The position numbers and the translations under genes are program-made. A DNA stretch of 64,000 nt from Microbacterium hominis NBRC 15708 (GTDB taxonomy: Bacteria > Actinomycetota > Actinomycetes > Actinomycetales > Microbacteriaceae), in assembly GCF_001592125.1 (NCBI RefSeq), contig NZ_BCWI01000005.1:62001-126000 (forward strand). Reading direction: 5' to 3'. This document shows positions 58,644 through 64,000 of this stretch, in pieces. The notes beneath the pieces are model-generated. The model was given only the letters and a program-made list of their open reading frames with translations, searched no databases and was not told the DNA's origin. Numbering within the stretch: position 1 is the stretch's first letter; every line of letters starts with the position of its first letter.

Positions 58644-59621
58644 TCAGTCCAGTGCGGCGCGCCAGTCCTCGAGCAGGCGCGCGGTCGTGCGGGTCTGCGA
58701 CCACGGCATCTCGGGCGCCTCGGTGCGCCCCTCGCGAAGCGCCCGCACGGTCGCGTCCGCCTCGGCGGCCATCGGGCTGACGGTGGCGGTGCGGATCGGC
58801 TCGACCGTCCCGTCGGAGCGGCGCAGCACCGCCTCGGCGGTCGAGACGACGCGGCTGCCCCACACGTTCTCGATCTCCAGCTCGCCGGCGGTGCCGCGGA
58901 TCACGGCCCGCCGCGGCAGGTCGGCGGTGATCGCGGTGGCGATGCGCGCCTCGAACGCGCCGAACGCGATCGTCGCGCGCGCCTGCTCGTCGACGGCGCC
59001 GACCACGCCGTCGGCCGCGACGATCACCGGTTCGGCGTCGATCCCCGCCCACGCGGCGAGGCCCACGACGAGGGATGCCGGGTAGCACCCGACATCGAGG
59101 ATCGCCCCGCCCGCCGTCGCGGGATCGAACAGACGCCCGTCGTGCGCGTCGGCGGCGAAGCCGAGGGTCGAGTCCACCGAGACGAGCTCGCCCAGCGTCC
59201 CCGCGGAGACGAGCGCCCGCAGCCGCTCGGGGAACGGACCGAAGCGGTACTTGAACGCCTCCACCACCGGCAGCCCCACCCGGGCCGCGTGCGCGAGCAC
59301 GGCGTCGGTCTCGGCGGCCGTCACCCCCAGGGGCTTCTCGCACAGCACCGCCTTGCCCGCGTCGAGCGCGGCGTGCGCGAGCTCGGCGTGGGTGGTGTGC
59401 ACGGTGCCGATGTAGACGGCATCCACGTCGCCCCGTGCCAGCACCTCGTCGTACGTGCCCGCGACGGGCGCGCCGAACCGGTCGGCGAACTCCCGCGCCC
59501 GGATGCCGTCGCGCGCGCCGACCGCGTGGAGCACGCCGTGCTCGGCGTGCGGCAGCGCCGCCAGGAAGTCGCCCGTGATGACACCGGCGCCCAGGACCGC
59601 CCAGCGTGCTCTCTCGCTCAT
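58644..59621 (-). CDS. Gfo/Idh/MocA-family oxidoreductase
   Basis: A 325-residue NAD(P)-dependent dehydrogenase. The Rossmann motif is AVLGAGVITGDFLAAL at the N-terminus; the family's EKPLG sequence (CEKPLGVTAAE) and the His-containing second domain DVGCYPAS are present. It would oxidise or reduce a sugar or polyol. It follows the cystathionine gene by 7 bases on the same strand, so it is probably co-transcribed with the sulfur genes; the functional link is unclear. Confidence 0.9.
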   Translation of the reverse strand: MSERARWAVLGAGVITGDFLAALPHAEHGVLHAVGARDGIRAREFADRFGAPVAGTYDEVLARGDVDAVYIGTVHTTHAELAHAALDAGKAVLCEKPLGVTAAETDAVLAHAARVGLPVVEAFKYRFGPFPERLRALVSAGTLGELVSVDSTLGFAADAHDGRLFDPATAGGAILDVGCYPASLVVGLAAWAGIDAEPVIVAADGVVGAVDEQARATIAFGAFEARIATAITADLPRRAVIRGTAGELEIENVWGSRVVSTAEAVLRRSDGTVEPIRTATVSPMAAEADATVRALREGRTEAPEMPWSQTRTTARLLEDWRAALD

Positions 59622-59628
59622 GCCTCCA

Positions 59629-60795
59629 TCATGCCCGCAGGGCGCGGTCGAGGTCCTCCAGCAGGTCGGCCTCGTCCTCGATGCCCACCGACAGCCGCAC
59701 GACCTCCACCGGCACCGCGGCCTCGGTGCCGCGCACCGACGCGTGCGTCATGGCGTCGGGGTAGTTCACGAGCGACTCGACGCCGCCCAGCGACTCCGCG
59801 AGCTGGAAGAGCCGCGTCGACTCCGCGAAGCGGCGCGCCGCCTCGCCCGATTCGAGGGCCACCGAGACGATGCCCCCGAAGCCGCTCATCTGCCGCGCCG
59901 CGATCGCGTGGCCGGGGTGGTCGGCCAGGCCGGGATAGTAGACGCGGGCGACCCGGTCGCTCTCGGAGAGGAACTCCGCGACCGCCGCCGCGTTGCGGCT
60001 GTGGCGCTCCATCCGCACCGCGAGCGTCTTGATGCCCCGGGTGGTGAGCCAGGCGTCGAGCGGACCGGAGACGGCCCCGACGGCGAACTGCAGGAAGCCG
60101 ATCTCGGCCGCGAGGGCGTCGTCGCGGTGGGTCTCGGCGAGCACGAGCGCGCCGCCGACGACATCCGAGTGGCCGCCGAGGTACTTGGTCGTCGAGTGCA
60201 CGACCACATCGGCGCCGAGCGCCAACGGCTGCTGCAGCGCGGGGGTCGCGAAGGTGTTGTCGACGACGACGAGCGCGCCCGCGTCGTGGCCGATCCGCGC
60301 GAGCGTCGCGATGTCGGTGATCCGCAGCAGCGGGTTCGACGGCGTCTCGACCCACAGCAGGCGCGGGGCCCGCTCGGCCACGGCCGCGCGGACGGCGTCC
60401 TCGTCGCTCATGTCGACCAGGCGCAGCCGCACACCCCACGGGCCCAGCACCCGCGCGAGCAGCCGGTAGGTGCCGCCGTAGACGTCGTTGCCGAGCAGCA
60501 CCTCGTCGCCCGGGACCAGCACGGCCCGCAGCAGCGCATCCTCGGCGGCGAGTCCCGACGCGAACGAGAACGCGTGGGCGCCGCCCTCGATCGCGGCGAG
60601 CTGGGCCTGCAGGGCGGTACGCGTCGGGTTGCCGCTGCGCCCGTACTCGTAGCCCTGGCGGAGACCGCCGATCCCGTCCTGGGCGAACGTCGTGGAGAAG
60701 TGCACGGGCGGGATGACCGCCCCGGTGCTCTCGTCGGGGTCCTGCCCGGCGTGGACGGCGAGGCTGGCGAAACGGCGGGCGGCGTCGGTGGTCAT
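59629..60795 (-). CDS. Cystathionine gamma-lyase/gamma-synthase
   Basis: A 388-residue PLP enzyme of the Cys/Met metabolism family. The PLP Lys is K204 (VVHSTTKYLGGH), the phosphate cup includes the SFASGLAAEDAL segment, and EYGRSGNPTRTALQ marks the entrance. Its gene overlaps the CBS gene by four bases. Next to CBS, the lyase direction fits best: cystathionine to cysteine, alpha-ketobutyrate and ammonia (reverse transsulfuration). The synthase reaction cannot be excluded by sequence. Confidence 0.9.
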   Translation of the reverse strand: MTTDAARRFASLAVHAGQDPDESTGAVIPPVHFSTTFAQDGIGGLRQGYEYGRSGNPTRTALQAQLAAIEGGAHAFSFASGLAAEDALLRAVLVPGDEVLLGNDVYGGTYRLLARVLGPWGVRLRLVDMSDEDAVRAAVAERAPRLLWVETPSNPLLRITDIATLARIGHDAGALVVVDNTFATPALQQPLALGADVVVHSTTKYLGGHSDVVGGALVLAETHRDDALAAEIGFLQFAVGAVSGPLDAWLTTRGIKTLAVRMERHSRNAAAVAEFLSESDRVARVYYPGLADHPGHAIAARQMSGFGGIVSVALESGEAARRFAESTRLFQLAESLGGVESLVNYPDAMTHASVRGTEAAVPVEVVRLSVGIEDEADLLEDLDRALRA

Positions 60796-61775
60796 GCGGA
60801 TGCTCCTTCGGTGAGGGTGTCGAGAGGGATGCCGCGGGCCGCGAGCCACGCGTCGTCGTAGAGCTTGGTGAGGTAGCCCCGGCCGTGGTCGGGCAGCACG
60901 ACCACCACGACGGCGTCGGCGGGAAGCCCCCGCGCGGTGCGCAGGGCCGCGACGACCGCCATGCCCGACGAGCCCCCGACGAGCAGGCCTTCCTCGCGGG
61001 CGAGCCGGCGGGTCATGGCGAAGCTCTCGGCATCCGAGACCCGCTCGTAGCGGTCGACGACGGACGCGTCGAAGGTGTCGGGGTAGAAGTCCTCGCCCAC
61101 ACCCTCGACGGCGTAGCCGTGGATCGGTCCGCCGGAGTATATCGAGCCCTCGGGGTCGGCGCCGACGACGACGATCTCGCCCGCCGTCGCCTCCTTGAGG
61201 AAGCGGCCGGTGCCGCTGATCGTGCCTCCGGTGCCGATTCCGGCGACGAGGTGGGTGACGCGCCCGTCGGTGTCGCGCCAGATCTCCGGGCCCGTCGTCT
61301 CGTAGTGGGCGCGCGGACCGTTCGGGTTGGCGAACTGGTTGGGCTTGAACGCGCCGGGGATCTCGCGGGCGAGCCGGTCGGAGACGCTGTAGTACGAGTC
61401 GGGATGCTCCGGCGGGACGTTCGTGGGCACCTCCACGACCTCCGCCCCGTAGGCCCGCAGCACCGCGGTCTTCTCCCCCGTGAACTTGTCGGGGACGACG
61501 AAGATCATCCGGTACCCGCGCTGGAGCGCGACGAGGGCGAGACCGACGCCGGTGTTGCCGCTGGTGGGCTCGACGATCGTGCCGCCGGGGCGGAGCAGCC
61601 CGTCGCGCTCGGCCGCGTCGACGATGTTGCGGGCGATGCGGTCCTTGGCGGAGCCGCCCGGGTTGAGGTACTCGACCTTCGCGAGCACCGTCGCCTGCAC
61701 CTCGGCGGCGACGGCGTTCAGACGGACGAGCGGGGTGTTGCCGACGACGTCGGCGATGTGCGAGGCGAAACGCAT
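60792..61775 (-). CDS. Cystathionine beta-synthase/cysteine synthase-like PLP enzyme
   Basis: A 327-residue PLP enzyme of the O-acetylserine/CBS fold. The PLP Lys is K44 in NPGGSAKDRIA, the substrate loop is TSGNTG near residue 70, and the phosphate loop is GIGTGGTISG. There is no C-terminal CBS-pair regulatory domain, so the protein is short for eukaryotic CBS but normal for bacterial forms. Its overlap with the cystathionine gene points to CBS activity (homocysteine plus serine). The region upstream shows no SAM riboswitch. Confidence 0.9.
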   Translation of the reverse strand: MRFASHIADVVGNTPLVRLNAVAAEVQATVLAKVEYLNPGGSAKDRIARNIVDAAERDGLLRPGGTIVEPTSGNTGVGLALVALQRGYRMIFVVPDKFTGEKTAVLRAYGAEVVEVPTNVPPEHPDSYYSVSDRLAREIPGAFKPNQFANPNGPRAHYETTGPEIWRDTDGRVTHLVAGIGTGGTISGTGRFLKEATAGEIVVVGADPEGSIYSGGPIHGYAVEGVGEDFYPDTFDASVVDRYERVSDAESFAMTRRLAREEGLLVGGSSGMAVVAALRTARGLPADAVVVVVLPDHGRGYLTKLYDDAWLAARGIPLDTLTEGASA

Positions 61776-61979
61776 GAGGGGTGTCCTGAGGGTGGTGCCG
61801 CGTGCGCAGAGGGCGCGAGAGGGCGGCGGGCTGTCGGGGTCGTCGAAGGGAGCGCGGAGCGCTCAGCGACAACAACGACAGGTCAGGGCCACGTCAGGAT
61901 GCTAACCCACGGCGAGGGGATGCCGCGAAGTGTTACGCCCGATCCGTCACATTCGTCGCGCCCGCCCTACTCTGTGCTG

Positions 61980-63281
61980 GTGAGCACGCACGACGACACC
62001 GACGACTACGGCTTCGACACCCGCCAGGTGCACGCCGGCGAGGTCGACGAGCGCAACCACGGTGCGCGCATCACCCCGATCTATCTGACGGCGGCCTACC
62101 GCTTCGACTCGTTCGCGCAGGCGGAGGACCGCTTCACGGGTGCGGAGGCGGGCCAGCTGTACTCGCGCAACCTCAACCCGACCCACGAGGTCGCCGAGCG
62201 GCGCATCGCATCGCTGGAGGGCGGCACCGGGGCGATCGTGGTGGGCTCCGGTCAGGCGGCGATCACCGCGCTGCTGCTGGGGCTCGCGGGCGCCGGTGAG
62301 CGGCTGGTGTCGACCGCGAGCATCTACAGCGGCACCCGCATCCTCTTCGACCGCACCTTCGCGCGGCTGGGAGTGACGACCGACTACGTGCGCGACCCGG
62401 CCGACGAGGCCGAGTGGGAGCGTCTGATCACGCCGCAGACGAAGGCGATCTTCGTCGAGACGATCCCCAACCCGAAGAACGACCTCGTCGACGTCGCCGC
62501 CGTCGCCCGCATCGCCCGGCGCCACACGATCCCGCTCATCGTCGACAACACCGTCGCGACGCCCTACCTCATCCGCCCGCTCGAGCACGGCGCCGATGTC
62601 GTCGTGCACTCCTCGACGAAGTTCCTCACCGGGCACGGCGCCGCACTGTCGGGGGTCATCGTCGACGGCGGACGGTTCGACTGGGCGGGCTCGTCGCGCG
62701 CCTACCCGGGCCTCACCGCGCCGATCGCCCCCGGCCGCCCGTCGCTCGTCGACAGCCACGGCGAGCGCGCGCTGGAGGCGTACCTGCGCTTCGGCATCGT
62801 CAACGACCTCGGTGCGGCACTGTCGCCGGTCAACTCCTTCCTGCTGCAGCAGGGCATCGAGACGCTGTCGCTGCGGATGGCGAAGCATCTCGAGAACGCC
62901 GCGGTCGTCGCGAGCTGGCTCGACGCCCACCCCGCGGTGGAGAGCGTCGACTTCGCGGGCCTGGCGTCGAGTCCGTACCATCGCATCGCCCAGGAGCGCT
63001 TCGGTGGTCACGCCGGCTCCGTGTTCGCCTTCACGGTGCGCGGCGGGCGGCCCGCGGCCGAACGGTTCTTCGACCGCCTCCGCCTCATCAGCCGGATGAC
63101 GAACATCGGCGACGTCCGCTCGATGGCGCTGCACCCGGCCACGACGACGCACGTCTCGTTCTCGCCCGAGGAGCGGGCGCGTCTGGGCATCGGCGACGGT
63201 CTCATCCGGCTCTCGATCGGCATCGAGACGGCATCCGATCTCCTCGCGGATCTCGACCGCGCGCTCTCCGCCGCCACCTGA
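61980..63281 (+). CDS. metY: O-acetylhomoserine sulfhydrylase
   Basis: A 433-residue PLP enzyme of the same superfamily as cystathionine gamma-synthase but longer, as usual for MetY. The PLP Lys is K214 (VVHSSTKFLTGHG); the N-terminal TRQVHAGEVDER, RNLNPTHEVAERR and the C-terminal PATTTHVSF are typical. It makes homocysteine directly from O-acetylhomoserine and sulfide. The GTG start at 61980 is 6 bases after TACTCT (61968-61973), a likely leaderless promoter. It is divergent from the CBS gene. Confidence 0.93.
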   Translation: MSTHDDTDDYGFDTRQVHAGEVDERNHGARITPIYLTAAYRFDSFAQAEDRFTGAEAGQLYSRNLNPTHEVAERRIASLEGGTGAIVVGSGQAAITALLLGLAGAGERLVSTASIYSGTRILFDRTFARLGVTTDYVRDPADEAEWERLITPQTKAIFVETIPNPKNDLVDVAAVARIARRHTIPLIVDNTVATPYLIRPLEHGADVVVHSSTKFLTGHGAALSGVIVDGGRFDWAGSSRAYPGLTAPIAPGRPSLVDSHGERALEAYLRFGIVNDLGAALSPVNSFLLQQGIETLSLRMAKHLENAAVVASWLDAHPAVESVDFAGLASSPYHRIAQERFGGHAGSVFAFTVRGGRPAAERFFDRLRLISRMTNIGDVRSMALHPATTTHVSFSPEERARLGIGDGLIRLSIGIETASDLLADLDRALSAAT

Positions 63282-63361
63282 ACACCCGGCCGCGACGCGC
63301 GACATGTCGCCGTGTTGCGCGCAGCGGAGCCCACCCCCGTCGGGGCGCTTACCGTGGATGT

Positions 63362-63979
63362 ATGACCTCGTCGCCCCCCGCACCGATCGACGCACCGTTC
63401 GCGGCTCCCGAGCCCACCGACGCCCGCGACGGCCGAGGCGCCGATCTCGCCGCCGCGGGTTTCGCCTCGTCGCTGTCGGCGGACGAGTTCAAGGCGCTCT
63501 TCCGGGGCCACCCGGGCGGAGTCGCCGTGATCACCGCCGACGCCGGTGACGGGCCGGTCGCCCTCACCGCGACCAGCGTGTCGAGCGTGAGCGCCGAGCC
63601 GCCGCTGCTGATCTTCTCGGTGTCGTCGCAGTCGTCGTCGGCGGCCGTCCTCGCCGCCGCCGAGACGGTCGTGGTCCACCTCCTCGACGCGAACGACCTC
63701 GACCTCGCGCGTCTGGGCGCGACGAGCGGCGTCGACCGCTTCGACGGCTCGCGCCCCTGGTCGCGCCTGGTCACCGGCGAGCCGGTGTACCACGACGTCC
63801 GCGCGTGGGTGCGCTGCGCCGTCATCGAGCGGATGGATGCCGGAGGCTCCACCGTCTTCGCCGCCCACGCCCTGCAGTCGCAGCTCGAGCGCGATGTCGC
63901 CGTCGGCGACCACGGCGACGCGCTGGTGTACCACAACCGCACGTGGCACCGCCTCGGCGACCACTCCCGCCTCTCCTGA
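63362..63979 (+). CDS. Flavin reductase family protein
   Basis: A 205-residue FMN-binding split-barrel protein of the flavin reductase (HpaC/NtaB) family. Residues 1-35 are a variable extension; the domain starts FKALFRGHPGGVAVIT and includes GPVALTATSVSSVSAEPPLLIFSVS and VHLLDANDLDLARLG, with the GEPVYHD and HALQSQLERD parts behind. It would supply reduced flavin to a partner monooxygenase not in the window. TACCGT (63350-63355) is 6 bases before the ATG, and a perfect 12-bp palindrome GCGACATGTCGC lies at 63299-63310. Confidence 0.92.
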   Translation: MTSSPPAPIDAPFAAPEPTDARDGRGADLAAAGFASSLSADEFKALFRGHPGGVAVITADAGDGPVALTATSVSSVSAEPPLLIFSVSSQSSSAAVLAAAETVVVHLLDANDLDLARLGATSGVDRFDGSRPWSRLVTGEPVYHDVRAWVRCAVIERMDAGGSTVFAAHALQSQLERDVAVGDHGDALVYHNRTWHRLGDHSRLS

Positions 63980-64000
63980 CGCCCGGAGGCATCGGCGGCC

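Noticed and set aside
61776-61979. SAM-II, SAM-IV or similar riboswitch between CBS and MetY
   Set aside because: I looked on both strands for conserved cores and pseudoknot arms and saw none. The MetY start appears leaderless, which leaves no room for one on that side. A weak REP-like fragment (near 61855) is all that stands out.

Overview
The window is chromosomal DNA from a very GC-rich actinobacterium, most likely a Microbacterium or close Microbacteriaceae relative. The basis is gene content (DUF222/HNH endonuclease, Pr6Pr membrane protein, NRDE protein, HspR/HrcA and DtxR sites, LPxTG-anchored glycosidase, Cys-free L36), near-exclusive use of G/C-ending codons, and a strong preference for the word GGATGCC/GGCATCC. 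No sequence search was possible, so the genus is an inference. No rRNA, phage, integrase, transposase or CRISPR array is visible; there is one tRNA (Arg, anticodon ACG).

Layout. 1-3.5 kb: a GNAT acetyltransferase, a small P-loop ATPase, a leaderless Cys-rich leader peptide ahead of a winged-helix regulator, and an AlkA-type glycosylase. 3.5-8.4 kb: an iron-siderophore uptake operon (binding lipoprotein, two permeases, ATPase, siderophore-interacting reductase) behind a DtxR/IdeR box. 8.4-15.7 kb: Pr6Pr protein, aldo/keto reductase, HAD phosphatase, a histidine kinase/response regulator/DUF4097 operon, and pgi. 15.7-23 kb: an XRE-cupin regulator divergent from a thioredoxin-reductase-like/methyltransferase fusion, this pair bracketed by two copies of an unusual four-heptamer palindrome; then YdeI, an ABC exporter pair, NRDE protein and coaBC. 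23-29.4 kb: an EIIBCA sugar permease, a cell-wall lytic protein, NUDIX hydrolase, a Zur-box-controlled L36/CobW-like pair, CsbD and small membrane proteins. 29.4-39.4 kb: a membrane molybdopterin oxidoreductase, a broken HAD gene, a candidate small RNA, DUF222-HNH, DUF2207, MarR, an ABC-2 exporter, DUF2804 and Hsp20 under HAIR plus CIRCE. 39.4-50.4 kb: sdaA, amylosucrase, tRNA-Arg, a DUF4956-VTC-Cthe_2159 operon (possible polyphosphate system), a CsbD/YtxH-like protein, an aldose epimerase and a sulfurtransferase. 50.4-64 kb: a sortase-anchored GH43 enzyme, an MFS/epimerase pair, PadR, FUSC, a small alarmone synthetase, and a sulfur block (CBS, cystathionine gamma-lyase/synthase, MetY) with an oxidoreductase and a flavin reductase.

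Functional links. Metal control recurs: iron through the DtxR box at 3550 and zinc through the Zur-like box at 27087. Sulfur metabolism recurs as the Cys leader peptide, the sulfurtransferase, and the CBS/CGL pair next to MetY. Carbon entry is served by the PTS permease, amylosucrase, GH43 enzyme and pgi.

Many genes appear to be transcribed leaderless: a -10 element of the form TANNNT, or a near match, ends 6 or 7 bases before the start codon at 23 starts that I checked by position. This was used to choose several start codons. The observations I rank highest are the leaderless Cys leader (1129-1482), the four-heptamer repeat (15707 and 17976), the self-contained small RNA (31359-31500), the DUF4956/VTC/Cthe_2159 operon (44863-48166) and the CobW-like protein that lacks a P-loop (27158).
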